A DNA stretch of 64,000 nucleotides from Paracnuella aquatica (GTDB taxonomy: Bacteria > Bacteroidota > Bacteroidia > Chitinophagales > Chitinophagaceae): assembly GCF_003332885.2 (NCBI RefSeq), contig NZ_QOWJ01000001.1, positions 1,054,001 to 1,118,000 of the forward strand. The letters run 5' to 3'. The notes below the pieces were generated by a model. The model was not told the origin of the DNA, ran no database searches, and worked only from the letters and a program-made list of their open reading frames with translations. A program made the translations under genes and the position numbers. This document shows, one piece after another, positions 28,251-37,423 of the stretch; within the stretch, counting starts at the first letter, position 1, and each line of letters starts with the position of its first letter.

Positions 28251-28258
28251 CAAAAATA
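28251..28258 (-). promoter_or_regulatory. Bacteroidota-type -7 box of aspartokinase
   Basis: The minus strand reads TATTTTTG, an exact TAnnTTTG match, 41 bases before the aspartokinase ATG. Confidence 0.4.
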
Positions 28259-28283
28259 GCTACACATTATTAAATAAACGGCA

Positions 28284-29366
28284 CTAAAAAGGCGCAACCT
28301 TTAGCTTTTCTGCCAGTTCGCGTAAATCTTTTACCACTGCGGCATGCAGCGGAATTCCGGCAGCCATCCGTTCCTTTTCCATATCCCGCTCCAGGTCGCC
28401 CGGAATGAGCACGGGCTGCGCCGCATCGGCCGGTGTGGCATTGCGGAAACGCCGGATCCAGTTGTCCATATGTTGTTTAAATTCTTCCGCCGGACGAAAC
28501 GCATCGACCCGCATGGCGCCGAAGAAATGGCCCAATCCTTCGCCGGGCATATTTAGTGGCATGGGCACATACGCCGGGAACGGCGGCGCCCATGGGCCAT
28601 AAGAAGCACCGCTTAAAACTGCCGAAAAAATATCAACAATCGATCCCAACGCATATCCCTTGTGGCTGCCATGTTCACGATCGCTGCCAAGGGGTAGTAA
28701 TGCTCCACCAGTTTTTAGCGCATGTGCATCAACGGTAGTTTGGCCGTCTTTATCCTGCACCCAACCTGTTGGTGCTTCGCCGCCTTTGCGTTGCAAAATT
28801 TCAAGCTTGCCGTTGGCAGCAGTTGTAGTGGCCATATCGGCTACAAACGGTGGCTCCTCGCCTGCCGGGATGGCTACGCAAATGGGATTGGTGCCCAACA
28901 TTCGTTCTATCGAAAAAGTTGGTGCCACTAGCGCACTGGCATTGGTCATCGAGATGCCGATCATATCATGCTCCAACGCCATCATGGCGTGGTAGCCAGC
29001 AATGCCATAATGGTTGCTGTTCTTTACACTCACCCAACCGGTGCCGGCAACCTTTGCTTTATCAATGGCGATTTGCATCGCCTTCGGCGCTACAACCAAG
29101 CCCAAGCCTTTATCGCCATCAACCGTCGCCGTTGAAGGTGTTTCATGTACAATGCGCACATCAGGGGTTGGATTGATGCGGCCCGCTTCGTACAGCCGCA
29201 CGTAGCCCGTAAGCCGTGCTACGCCATGCGAATCAATTCCGCGAACATCAGCCGACAGCAACACTTTTGTAGCCAGTGCTGCATCCGCTTCAGGGCAGCC
29301 AATGGACAGGAAAACGGAGTGTGTAAAGCGATATAATTCTTCGTAGGAGATCAACGTTTCGGACAT
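28284..29366 (-). CDS. Ldh family (malate/L-lactate-type) oxidoreductase
   Basis: The 360-residue cytoplasmic protein belongs to the malate/lactate dehydrogenase family that is unrelated to the Rossmann-type LDHs. Visible family marks are the N-terminal helix, ADVRGIDSHGVARL (His in the active site), NSNHYGIAGYHAM, GTNPICVAIPAG, DMATTTAANGK and GSHKGYALGSIVDIFSAVLSGA. Members use NAD(P) to reduce 2-oxo acids such as oxaloacetate, 2,3-diketogulonate or ureidoglycolate products; the exact substrate cannot be told. Its -7 box is five bases from the ATG. Confidence 0.93.
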   Translation of the reverse strand: MSETLISYEELYRFTHSVFLSIGCPEADAALATKVLLSADVRGIDSHGVARLTGYVRLYEAGRINPTPDVRIVHETPSTATVDGDKGLGLVVAPKAMQIAIDKAKVAGTGWVSVKNSNHYGIAGYHAMMALEHDMIGISMTNASALVAPTFSIERMLGTNPICVAIPAGEEPPFVADMATTTAANGKLEILQRKGGEAPTGWVQDKDGQTTVDAHALKTGGALLPLGSDREHGSHKGYALGSIVDIFSAVLSGASYGPWAPPFPAYVPMPLNMPGEGLGHFFGAMRVDAFRPAEEFKQHMDNWIRRFRNATPADAAQPVLIPGDLERDMEKERMAAGIPLHAAVVKDLRELAEKLKVAPF

Positions 29367-29370
29367 GGCG

Positions 29371-29378
29371 CAAAAGTA
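29371..29378 (-). promoter_or_regulatory. Bacteroidota-type -7 box of the Ldh-family gene
   Basis: The minus strand reads TACTTTTG followed by CGCC and the ATG at 29366. This implies a practically leaderless mRNA. Confidence 0.5.
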
Positions 29379-29383
29379 TAACA

Positions 29384-29542
29384 GAACCAGTGATTTGTGG
29401 GATGGGAAAGGATTGGGATGAATAAAGTCAACGAGCTTCGTTCTATTTTAAAGCATTCTGTAAGCGGGCCGCAAAACGCAGAACGCGATACCGCTAATAA
29501 GCGATCCTTAAAATCCTTTCCCATCCCACAAATCACTGGTTC
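29384..29542. repeat. Long perfect inverted repeat overlapping a stop codon
   Basis: 31-base arms at 29384-29414 and 29512-29542 are exact inverted copies, separated by 97 bases. The arm includes GTGATTTGTGGGATGGGAAA. The right arm carries the last two codons and the stop of the Gfo/Idh/MocA gene (AACCAGTGA on the minus strand). The spacer holds no frame or known element. Confidence 0.85.
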
Positions 29543-30912
29543 CCGGCGTTCCAATGCATTACCTTTCGTTGAAAATAACTTTCGTTCGCAAGCAGGCAGG
29601 GTGCTGCGGCGCGGAAACCAAATAAGGCATCTTCCACCACTGGTTTTTTGTTGCGTACCGATTCAAAAAAATTGAGGTGGTGATCGAGCCGTTCGTCGTA
29701 GCCCTGTGGTGCGTTGAACTTGATCGGCTCGCCTTTAATTTTCTTTTTGTCCGCTTCACTCCAACGCTGGTTGTAAGCGGCAATGATTTGCTCCTGCGCT
29801 GCTTTCGGGTATGTGTCCAAGGAATCCCAGCCACCGTAGCCTGGCGCTTTAGGCAGCTTGTTTTGGTGCACTGTAATGCCGCTCCAGCCAAAATCAATCG
29901 AGCCATCAGAGCCGTAAAAACGTACCCGGCTATCATCGGGGCGTTCGCCGCCCGATGCAAAATTTACTTTGAGCAATACCTGGAACGCCGGGTGCTGCGG
30001 CGTGGCGCCGTATTCCATCACGCCGGTCATTACATCGGGCACATTGCGGCCGTCTTTCCAATACGATATATCGCCGCTGGCAAATATGCGGTTGGGCCCA
30101 TGCGAGCCCGTAATAAAATGAATGCCGGTGAGCAAGTGCACAAATAGGTCGCCGGCCACACCGGTGCCGTGTTCGCGGTAGTTGCGCCACCAGAAAAATT
30201 GTTTGGGGTCGTAGGGTGCAGATGGATTTTGCCGGTTAAACCGCTTCCAATCTACTGTTTGCGGTGAGCCGTCGAGTGGCATGGTATATTGCCAGGCGCC
30301 CAGCGCATCGTGCCGGTCGAAGGAGGCTTCAATGCAGTTGAGCGTACCGATGACGCCCTGGTTGTACAACTCTTTTGCTTTGGCATAAACGATGGAAGAG
30401 ATGCGCTGGCTTCCTACCTGCAAGATGCCGCCAGTTTCCTTTTGCACTTTGATCATGCTGCGGCCCTGGTCGATGTGCTGCATCATGGGCTTTTCGCAAT
30501 ACACGGCTTTGCCCGTGCGCAGCGCTTCGTTGGTGATCACATCGTGCCAGTTGTCGGAAGTGCACACAAACACGGCGTCGATGTCTTTTCGGTCGAGCAG
30601 TGCAGCGTAGTTTTGGGTTGTAAAGATGGCGTTACCGAAGATCTCTTTCGCCCGTTCGAGGTGGCCGGTGTAAAGGTCGCAAACAGCGCCGATGGACACG
30701 CCGGGCACTTTGGCCGCGGTGCGGGCATTGGCCAGTCCCATGATGCCAAAACCAATTATACCCACACGAATGTTATCGTTAGCGCCGTAGTGGCGTTCGT
30801 AAGGCAAAATGCGGCTTTCCAGTTCGCTGTCGGGAATGTTGGCTAGTGAAGCAATAGGCAGCAACAGGGATGCGTTGCCCAGGTTTTTGAGAAACTTTCG
30901 GCGGGATGACAT
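29533..30912 (-). CDS. Gfo/Idh/MocA family oxidoreductase with Tat signal
   Basis: This 459-residue protein starts with a twin-arginine-type signal (SSRRKFLKNLG followed by a hydrophobic run), so it is probably exported folded with its cofactor. The Rossmann domain shows VGIIGFGIMG for NAD(P) binding, and CEKPMM carries the family's conserved Glu-Lys-Pro. The C-terminal half (about 190-450) has the mixed alpha/beta substrate domain with GTGVAGDLFVHLLTGIHF. Such Tat-exported members are common in Bacteroidota, and several relatives act as sugar dehydrogenases or NAD-dependent glycosidases. The substrate is unknown. Its C-terminal codons lie within the inverted repeat. Confidence 0.92.
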   Translation of the reverse strand: MSSRRKFLKNLGNASLLLPIASLANIPDSELESRILPYERHYGANDNIRVGIIGFGIMGLANARTAAKVPGVSIGAVCDLYTGHLERAKEIFGNAIFTTQNYAALLDRKDIDAVFVCTSDNWHDVITNEALRTGKAVYCEKPMMQHIDQGRSMIKVQKETGGILQVGSQRISSIVYAKAKELYNQGVIGTLNCIEASFDRHDALGAWQYTMPLDGSPQTVDWKRFNRQNPSAPYDPKQFFWWRNYREHGTGVAGDLFVHLLTGIHFITGSHGPNRIFASGDISYWKDGRNVPDVMTGVMEYGATPQHPAFQVLLKVNFASGGERPDDSRVRFYGSDGSIDFGWSGITVHQNKLPKAPGYGGWDSLDTYPKAAQEQIIAAYNQRWSEADKKKIKGEPIKFNAPQGYDERLDHHLNFFESVRNKKPVVEDALFGFRAAAPCLLANESYFQRKVMHWNAGNQ

Positions 30913-31071
30913 GGCAAGTTCGTTTGCCCTAATTTAAGGATATTATGGCAGTGCTGATTACTATAAAAACAAGCAGCTCGCCATTTGCTAAATAGTGTTA
31001 CTGAACGTACAAGTGAGTGACACAACAGGCGCTAAACAGAAATACTGTAGCCGGCTAAAAAATAATGGGCA

Positions 31072-31099
31072 TAAAAAAGCCCCCGGTGCGGGGGCTTTA
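31072..31099 (-). terminator. Terminator after ssb
   Basis: On the minus strand AAAGCCCCCG pairs with CGGGGGCTTT and is followed by a T run, 20 bp after the ssb stop. Confidence 0.85.
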
Positions 31100-31118
31100 T
31101 GGAGAAAATGAATTTCCA

Positions 31119-31568
31119 TTAGAATGGCAGGTCGTCTACCTGGTCGGCACCAATGCCGCTGGAAGCAGGAACTTCGTTGCGGTTGTTGTTGTAAGCAGGT
31201 GCGCCGGAATCTTGCTGACCATAAGATGAAGGTCCGCCGGCCTGGTTGTTTTCGCGGCCGCCCAGCAATTGTACATCGCGAACACGCATGGAAAGCGTGG
31301 CGCCGCTGGTGCCGTCGTTGCGGGTAAATGTGCGTACCTCGGGGGTGCCTTCTACAAATACCTGCTGGCCTTTGGTGAGGTAGGGCGCAACGGCCGTGCG
31401 GTCGGTCCAGTAAGCGCAATCAACCCAGGTTGTTTTTTCCTGGTTGTTGCCCTGGCTGTCCCGGAATTTTTCGGAATGTGCCACCGTAAAGTTGATCACA
31501 TTCTTCCCGTTAACCGTGTTTACCACACAGTCTTTTCCCAAACGTCCGATAACTTGCAATTTGATCAT
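31119..31568 (-). CDS. ssb: Single-stranded DNA-binding protein
   Basis: ATG at 31568 (MIKLQVIGRLG) fits the SSB N-terminus; a longer frame upstream adds seven unlikely residues. The 149-residue protein has an OB fold (about 1-105; VINFTVAHSEKF, TTWVDCAYW, QQVFVEGTPEVRTF), a Gly/Asn/Ala-rich linker and the acidic tip DDLPF that recruits repair and replication partners. All expected regions are present, so it should be a functional tetrameric SSB. It is monocistronic with a terminator. Confidence 0.97.
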   Translation of the reverse strand: MIKLQVIGRLGKDCVVNTVNGKNVINFTVAHSEKFRDSQGNNQEKTTWVDCAYWTDRTAVAPYLTKGQQVFVEGTPEVRTFTRNDGTSGATLSMRVRDVQLLGGRENNQAGGPSSYGQQDSGAPAYNNNRNEVPASSGIGADQVDDLPF

Positions 31569-31687
31569 AGTACTCAGTATTAAGCCCACAAGATACAGTT
31601 ATTAGCCACAGTGGTGCAAGTATTTTGGTTAAAAAAATTAGCATTTTTCCACATTTAATCAACTTTCAAACACAGCAATTAGGGTAC

Positions 31688-31718
31688 AAAAAAGCGGCAG
31701 GTGTTGGCGTGCCGCTTT
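31688..31718 (-). terminator. Terminator after the DUF3072 gene
   Basis: AAAGCGGCA at 31691-31699 pairs with TGCCGCTTT at 31710-31718, with a minus-strand T run next to it, 37 bp after the stop at 31755. Confidence 0.75.
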
Positions 31719-31754
31719 AAGGTAATTTCTAAATAAAATCTGCTGGTAAAGAAA

Positions 31755-32033
31755 TTAGGAATCCAATCCCCTGCCTGTTTTATGTTGCAGTTCGTCGATC
31801 TTTTTCGAAGCTTCCGCTTTCGATATTTCCTCGTCAAATTCCTCCCCGGCCTCGCTGGACAAGGTTTTCAGGTAAGAGCGCTGTGCGCCGGTCATGGGTT
31901 CGTCGCCGGTTACCCAATCGGCGGGATCTTTTTCTGTGTTGTCGCCCCGCAGGCCGCTTGCCGTTTCATCTGCTACCTTGTTCTCTTTTCCCTCGCGGCC
32001 ATTTTCAGCACTGTTATTTCGTTCGTTTTTCAT
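31755..32033 (-). CDS. DUF3072 domain small acidic protein
   Basis: ATG at 32033 (MKNERNNSAEN) is chosen; an in-frame extension upstream to 32114 would run into the end of the xylanase gene and reads as non-coding. The 92-residue protein is hydrophilic with a disordered, charged N-terminal half. Its second half, PMTGAQRSYLKTLSSEAGE and ASKKIDELQHKTGRG, matches the DUF3072 pattern, whose function is unknown. No signal peptide. It is followed by its own terminator, so it is probably not part of the xylan operon just upstream. Confidence 0.82.
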   Translation of the reverse strand: MKNERNNSAENGREGKENKVADETASGLRGDNTEKDPADWVTGDEPMTGAQRSYLKTLSSEAGEEFDEEISKAEASKKIDELQHKTGRGLDS

Positions 32034-32092
32034 GCTAATTATTTTAGCTAAATGAAAACAAAGAGCAGGCCAGAAACGGCATCCCGGTTTTT

Positions 32093-33157
32093 TTAAAACT
32101 TCAACACTTCCCAATATACTTTCTTGGGTTGCAGGTTGCGGTCGAACAGCAGCGGGTGATCTTTGCGGCCACGCACCGGGAAGTTGTCGAGCCAGGTAAA
32201 GCGGTCGGAAATATTCCAGAACGTAACGCTGGAAATGTTTTTGCGGTATTTGCGGAACAACTCAAAACTCATTTTGTACACGTCGATCTGCTGTTGCTCT
32301 TTTTGTGGGGTAAACGCGGTGTCGCTGTCCGATGGCCTGCGTTCGCGGGCACTGTGTTCTTTTGGATACACCGAAATATCGAGCTCCGTGATGTGCATTT
32401 GCAAACCCAGTGCAGCAAAGTCTTTCAGCGTGCTTTCCAATTGCGGACGGGTGGGCTCATTTATCGCCCAATGTGCCTGCAGGCCCACACCATGGATGGG
32501 TATGCCGGCCGCCTTCAGGCTGTTGACCAGGCGGATAATTTTTGCCCGTTTTACCGGGTTGATCTCATCATAATCGTTGTAAAAAAGCAGGGCTTTTGGG
32601 TCGGCCTCATGTGCCCACTGGAATGCCTTGGCAATATACTCTTCTCCGCAGATCTGGTACCACAGCGATGGCCGCAGGTATTCATCGGGTTTGTCGGAGA
32701 TGGCTTCGTTCACCACATCCCATGCGTATACCGTGCCCTTGTAGCGGTTGACTACTGTGGTAATATGGTGCTTCATCCGCTGCAGCAGCACTTCTTTGCT
32801 CACCTGCCCACCAGCCGAATCTTTAAAGATCCAGGCTGGCGCCTGTGTATGCCACACCAGCGTGTGGCCGCGCAGCTTCATGCTGTTGCGTTTGGCAAAT
32901 GCGGCGACCGAATCAGCATCACGCCAATTGAACTCGCCTTCCCGCGGATGGATCGGTCCCATCTTCATGGCATTCTCCGGAGTCATGCTGTTGAATTCTT
33001 TTTTCACAAGGTCGCCTTGTTCGGTTGCTAATGCCCGCGGACTAACGGCCACGCCTATGGGAAAATAAGCTTTGTAATAATCCTTCAGTCCTTTTTGCTG
33101 TGCAAAACCTGTAGCAGCAACAGCGGCTACGCATGCAGTTAAAATCAGTTTCTTCAT
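32093..33157 (-). CDS. GH10 endo-1,4-beta-xylanase (periplasmic or secreted)
   Basis: The 354-residue enzyme has a Sec signal peptide (ends near TGFAQ) and one GH10 barrel. Acid/base Glu151 is in WDVVNEAI and nucleophile Glu258 in HITELDIS; substrate-binding landmarks TPENAMK and RGHTLVWHTQ are present. It cuts internal beta-1,4 bonds of xylan or long xylooligosaccharides. No binding module or lipobox is seen, so periplasmic trimming of imported oligosaccharides is likely. It is the last gene of the minus-strand arm of the xylan locus, 93 bp after the CE4-CE15 gene. Confidence 0.96.
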   Translation of the reverse strand: MKKLILTACVAAVAATGFAQQKGLKDYYKAYFPIGVAVSPRALATEQGDLVKKEFNSMTPENAMKMGPIHPREGEFNWRDADSVAAFAKRNSMKLRGHTLVWHTQAPAWIFKDSAGGQVSKEVLLQRMKHHITTVVNRYKGTVYAWDVVNEAISDKPDEYLRPSLWYQICGEEYIAKAFQWAHEADPKALLFYNDYDEINPVKRAKIIRLVNSLKAAGIPIHGVGLQAHWAINEPTRPQLESTLKDFAALGLQMHITELDISVYPKEHSARERRPSDSDTAFTPQKEQQQIDVYKMSFELFRKYRKNISSVTFWNISDRFTWLDNFPVRGRKDHPLLFDRNLQPKKVYWEVLKF

Positions 33158-33250
33158 GTTGGAATGATGCGCCCAATGCGATGCGGCGTATGCATCAAAT
33201 AAATGCCGCCGAAGCCCACTGGGCTTGGTTTTTGGTTAAAAGTTGCGCTA

Positions 33251-35320
33251 TTATTTTTTTGTAAAATACCGTTTGGCAAATGGCAAAAAGTACTGCCAGT
33301 TGGGGCCCGTTGTGTGCCCGCCGCTATGCTGGCGAAATGCAATGTCACCGTCGGCAATCAACGTTTCCTGTGGTGGAAATTCGGTGGTGCCCATATCCCT
33401 TTTACCCAACAGGCGGTATACCGGCCCGGCATGAACGCCGGCTAAAAACATGCCCCGTGCATCAATCCACTGCCCTTCCACCGTTGGCGATCCCACACTA
33501 ATGAACACCGGCCTTGGCGCACAAAGTGCCAGCAGTTGGTGTGCATCCACTGGCAGATCGTTGGGGGTGAGCGGGCCTGCATATTTTATAAAATTGCCGG
33601 CAAACCAATGGTATTCAGCCGAGGATGCGAGGTTCTCGACCTGCTCGCCAAATACACGTCGCAGAATTTTTAACCCACCCGCACCGGACGATCCGATAAA
33701 ACCCACTTTGATGCGTGGCTCGTAAGCCATGGCTACAACGGCCGCCTTGCCATAGCGCGACAAACCTTCGATGGCTACGTTTGTTGCATCCAGCGATTTG
33801 TCGTTTTCAAAATAATCAATGGCGCGGCTGGCGCCCCAGGCCCATGCCCGCAATGCACCCCAATCATCGGGTTTGCGCGGCTGACCTTTATTTACCAAAC
33901 CAATAATGCCTTCGGTGAGGCCAGCACCATTATCGGCCTGGAAAGAAGTAGGTACCAGCACCGCGGCGGCCCAGCCCATTTCCAGCACCTGTTCCTGCCA
34001 GCTTTTTTGTACCGGCGTACCGGCAGGCGGTGGCGGCATGCGGAAACCAGCGGGGAACACAAAGCCAAATTCAAGCACCACAGGTACAGCACCAGTTGCA
34101 ATTTTCGGTTTCAAAATCGACATTTGCATGTCCACTTTTATCTGCGGGTAACTGGAGTTATCTACATGACCAACCAGTTGCTGCTCGACTGCGGCAATGC
34201 TTCCGATCATAGTGTCTTTTGTCGCGGTTACCTCCCATTTAACGCCGGGTGTTTTGGCAGGCACACGGCCATAAATTTCGCGGTCAAATGCTTCTACTAT
34301 TTGCGGCCGGCGGCTTTTCCACCAGGTATTTGCATTGGTTACTTTTTTGCCATTGGCCAGCATCAGCGGGTCGGGCAGCGACGTGTATTGTGTGGCTTTA
34401 CTTTCATCCGAGTTTGCCGCGTTGGGCGCCTGCGGGTTGCCCGAAGGGCCGGGCCTTGTAGCCTTGATATTGAGCTGCGCCAGCATTTGTTTGTAATCTT
34501 CGTCCGTCTTCTTTTGTTGTGCGGCCGCGGCTGCGGTGCGGGTTTGCCAGTCACGAATGTGTTCGGCCACATCAATCATCGGCGCTACCCAAATATCTTG
34601 CTCCACCTCTTTCAGGTATTGCAGCAATTGCCGGTGCGCCGGCAGCGATACATCCAGCCCATTGCCGCCACCTACACCATGAAACAAAATTACCAGCAAG
34701 GAATTTTTCGCCATTGCTTCTTTAACCCATGCAATCATTTGCTCGCCGGTGTGCCCCGCCACCATGTAGCAATCCACATCGTACAAGTCCACGTTTTGAA
34801 TGGGCCGCATTTGGTTGCGCACTGCACGGGCCGCTACAAAGTCAGGTTTCAACTCATTGATAAACGACACGTCGCCGATCTTCATATCGCCGCAGGTGTA
34901 GGCAAATGTGCGCCTTGTTTTACCGTCCAGCGCCTGCAGCAATACGTTGGTGGCGCGGGTTTCGTCCACCATTCGCTTTACCGTGTATTTTGTCAGATCG
35001 TAATCGGCCGGAACCCATTCCCTGCCGGCTCCGCCATTGCAAGGATGGTACATGGTATGGTTGCCCAGTTCGTGCCCACGTGTAGCCACATTGCGCCATT
35101 GTGGCAAGCGTTTTTGCATGGACGGCGAAAAACCGGTAACATAAAAAGTTGCTTTCAATTGCAGCGAATCGAGCAGGGGCAATGCGTTGTCAAGGTGCTG
35201 GTCGATGGCATCATCGTAAGTGAGCACCACAGCTGCTTTTTTACCACGCCAAGGTGCATTGAATTGGGCACTGCTGTGCAATGCAGCAGCAAGGAGAACA
35301 AGCAATGAAATTTTCTTCAT
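33251..35320 (-). CDS. CE4-type polysaccharide deacetylase fused to CE15-type glucuronoyl esterase
   Basis: This 689-residue exported protein (signal to about residue 19) has two catalytic domains. Residues about 25-255 form a NodB-type deacetylase with TYDDAID (Asp36-Asp37), GHELGNHTMYH (metal His88 and His92) and the C-terminal LVILFHGVGG. After a Lys/Pro/Gly-rich linker, residues about 310-689 form an alpha/beta hydrolase with the CE15 signature GLSRYGKAA (Ser521) and a late His in QHSGGHTTG (His665 or His669). One half should remove acetyl groups from xylan, the other split the ester between glucuronic acid on xylan and lignin alcohols. The fusion fits its place among xylan genes. Confidence 0.9.
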   Translation of the reverse strand: MKKISLLVLLAAALHSSAQFNAPWRGKKAAVVLTYDDAIDQHLDNALPLLDSLQLKATFYVTGFSPSMQKRLPQWRNVATRGHELGNHTMYHPCNGGAGREWVPADYDLTKYTVKRMVDETRATNVLLQALDGKTRRTFAYTCGDMKIGDVSFINELKPDFVAARAVRNQMRPIQNVDLYDVDCYMVAGHTGEQMIAWVKEAMAKNSLLVILFHGVGGGNGLDVSLPAHRQLLQYLKEVEQDIWVAPMIDVAEHIRDWQTRTAAAAAQQKKTDEDYKQMLAQLNIKATRPGPSGNPQAPNAANSDESKATQYTSLPDPLMLANGKKVTNANTWWKSRRPQIVEAFDREIYGRVPAKTPGVKWEVTATKDTMIGSIAAVEQQLVGHVDNSSYPQIKVDMQMSILKPKIATGAVPVVLEFGFVFPAGFRMPPPPAGTPVQKSWQEQVLEMGWAAAVLVPTSFQADNGAGLTEGIIGLVNKGQPRKPDDWGALRAWAWGASRAIDYFENDKSLDATNVAIEGLSRYGKAAVVAMAYEPRIKVGFIGSSGAGGLKILRRVFGEQVENLASSAEYHWFAGNFIKYAGPLTPNDLPVDAHQLLALCAPRPVFISVGSPTVEGQWIDARGMFLAGVHAGPVYRLLGKRDMGTTEFPPQETLIADGDIAFRQHSGGHTTGPNWQYFLPFAKRYFTKK

Positions 35321-35451
35321 GGTTGCGTATCGTTAGTTGCCGATAGTATCGGCTATCGTTTTTTTATAAATATGGCACACAGCAACACAATGCATTGCGC
35401 AGGGCACCATGCATTGTGTATTGTTTGCAAGAAAAATTTATTCAAACGTGT

Positions 35452-37410
35452 TTACTGAGTAGCAGGCGCATTGCCAGCACCTTCCTTATCGGTGCGGAAC
35501 GGTGCTGCCGGCAGGCCTTCCTTGTTGTACAAGTTGGCCAGGTGCGGATTGTCGGCCCAGGCATAACGCACATACTGCGGCTGCGGCACTTTGCTGTTCC
35601 ACAATACCACACTGTTGCCTTCGATGCGGGCATCGGCCCAAACAAATTTTTTGTTGGCGCCGGCAATGGCAAATCCGCCCGGTGCATCGCCATCTTTTGT
35701 AACCAACCCGCTGCCGGTATGGTCGAAACGAATCACCATTGAATCGCCGCGTTTATCGGCCGCGGCAAAACGCGGTCCCGAATATACCAACGATTCGCCG
35801 TACACCAGGTTGCGTGCAACCAATGCAGCCCTGTTGCCGATGGTTCCTTTGCCTCCGGGGTGTATATCGTTCCATGCACCAAGGTCGATGGTTACCACCA
35901 GACCTGTGTTGGGCATTTTTGCAGTGGCTTCCTGCGCTTCCCGCATTTGTGCCCAACCGCTTTCTGCCGGCAGGTAATCGTATTCCATAAAATTGGGCAG
36001 TTGCACCAGCACAAACGGCAGATCGGCACGGCGCCATTTGCTGCGCCAATCGGCCACAAATGCAGGCATCAACTGCGCATATTCGTCAGGGTTACCCGCA
36101 TTGCTTTCGCCCTGATACCAGAGCACGCCTTTGATGGCATATGGCGTAAGTGGTGCCACCATTGCATTGTACAATGCAGTGGGCGAATTTTGTACGGAAA
36201 TACCGGGCACTGATCGGAACGGCGTAAACACCTCTCCTACTTTATACTGCCAGTAACCGGTTAAATCCAATTCCTGTCCACCAACCGAAAGAGCGTAAGG
36301 TTTGTCCGGAACAAAGCCACCTTTGCCACCCGAGTTGGTGATGCGCACTGTAATCACATTTTTCCCTGGCTTCAATAGATCGGCCGGAACGGTATAACGG
36401 CGCTGCGGATATTGGTACCCAGTCTGGCCCACCAGCTTTCCGTTGATGTATGCTGCATCGGCATCAACAATGCGGCCGAGGTACAACATACCTGCAGTAC
36501 CGATCATTGATTGCGGCACTTCTATTTCTTTGCGGTACCACACCACGCCATCAAGGTTACGCAGTCCTGCATCTTCCCAAAAACCGGGCAGATGAATGCG
36601 CTGCCAGCCCTTCGGCTGATACGCTGGTTCAAACCATTTCGGCGACGCGAGCATGCCTTTGTCCTGCCGGCCACGTTGTTGCAGCGGAGCATTGGCGGCA
36701 TCGGCCTGGCGGTTGCGGCCATTTACATAAGCTGTGTCTTTGTTTTGCTGCACCAAAGCGGCCCATTTAGGCAGCGCCTTTAGGCCTTCTTCGCTGGTCC
36801 AGGCTTCCACAGGGGTGCCGCCCACCGAGGCGTTGATGATGCCAATGGGTACTTTGTGTTGTTCCCATATGTTTTTGGCAAAAAAATACGCGACGACTGA
36901 AAATTGGCCAATGTTTTCGCGGCCAGCCCATCTCCAGTTTCCCGCCGGAAGGTCGTCTTCAGGACCGGTAAGAACAGAACGGTTGGGCACCCAAAACTGG
37001 CGGATCTGCGGGTTGGCCGCTTCCGCATATTCTGACGGATACTCGCCTTTGTGCAGCTCCATTTGGTGCACCATGTTCGACTGGCCCGCACACAGCCAAA
37101 CATCGCCAATGAGGATATCTTTTAGGGTGATGCGGTTGCTGCCGGAAATGGTCATGTTATGCGGACCGCCGGCTTTCTGCGGCGGCAGCACTACCTGCCA
37201 TTTTTTGTCGTGGCCGGTAACGGCGCGGTATGTTTTGTTGCCAAATTTTACCTGCACCTTTTCGCCCGGCGATGCCCAGCCCCATATCTTCAGGGGCTGC
37301 GACCGCTGCAGCACCATGCTGTCGCGTACCAGGCGTGGTAATTTCACCTGCGCAACAGATGACAGGGCACACAATAACAAGCCGGATAAAGCAACCGCTT
37401 TGATGCGCAT
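35452..37410 (-). CDS. Sialate O-acetylesterase-type SGNH acetylesterase, probably acetyl-xylan
   Basis: ATG at 37410 is preferred over the GTG three bases upstream. The 652-residue enzyme has a signal peptide (ends near SSVAQ), an N-terminal beta domain, and the SGNH hydrolase core split by a beta-sandwich insert. The nucleophile Ser is in LCAGQSNM (about residue 111), followed by INASVGGTPVEAW, WYQGESN and the Asp-His pair in NDIHPGGKG. An inserted jelly-roll (about 255-380, VVWYRKEIEVP) looks like a GH2-type sugar-binding domain. Annotated as sialate esterase by family, but no sialic acid genes are near and the neighbours are xylanases, so removal of acetyl groups from xylan is more likely. 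Confidence 0.88.
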   Translation of the reverse strand: MRIKAVALSGLLLCALSSVAQVKLPRLVRDSMVLQRSQPLKIWGWASPGEKVQVKFGNKTYRAVTGHDKKWQVVLPPQKAGGPHNMTISGSNRITLKDILIGDVWLCAGQSNMVHQMELHKGEYPSEYAEAANPQIRQFWVPNRSVLTGPEDDLPAGNWRWAGRENIGQFSVVAYFFAKNIWEQHKVPIGIINASVGGTPVEAWTSEEGLKALPKWAALVQQNKDTAYVNGRNRQADAANAPLQQRGRQDKGMLASPKWFEPAYQPKGWQRIHLPGFWEDAGLRNLDGVVWYRKEIEVPQSMIGTAGMLYLGRIVDADAAYINGKLVGQTGYQYPQRRYTVPADLLKPGKNVITVRITNSGGKGGFVPDKPYALSVGGQELDLTGYWQYKVGEVFTPFRSVPGISVQNSPTALYNAMVAPLTPYAIKGVLWYQGESNAGNPDEYAQLMPAFVADWRSKWRRADLPFVLVQLPNFMEYDYLPAESGWAQMREAQEATAKMPNTGLVVTIDLGAWNDIHPGGKGTIGNRAALVARNLVYGESLVYSGPRFAAADKRGDSMVIRFDHTGSGLVTKDGDAPGGFAIAGANKKFVWADARIEGNSVVLWNSKVPQPQYVRYAWADNPHLANLYNKEGLPAAPFRTDKEGAGNAPATQ

Positions 37411-37423
37411 CACCGTTTATTTT

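Noticed and set aside
34007-35308. 433-codon plus-strand frame opposite the CE4-CE15 gene
   Set aside because: Its translation is rich in His, Cys and Arg with no domain, while the opposite strand has two clear catalytic domains.
35452-37410. Sialic acid metabolism suggested by the sialate O-acetylesterase family name
   Set aside because: No sialidase, lyase or kinase gene is nearby; all neighbours act on xylan, so acetyl-xylan is a better guess.
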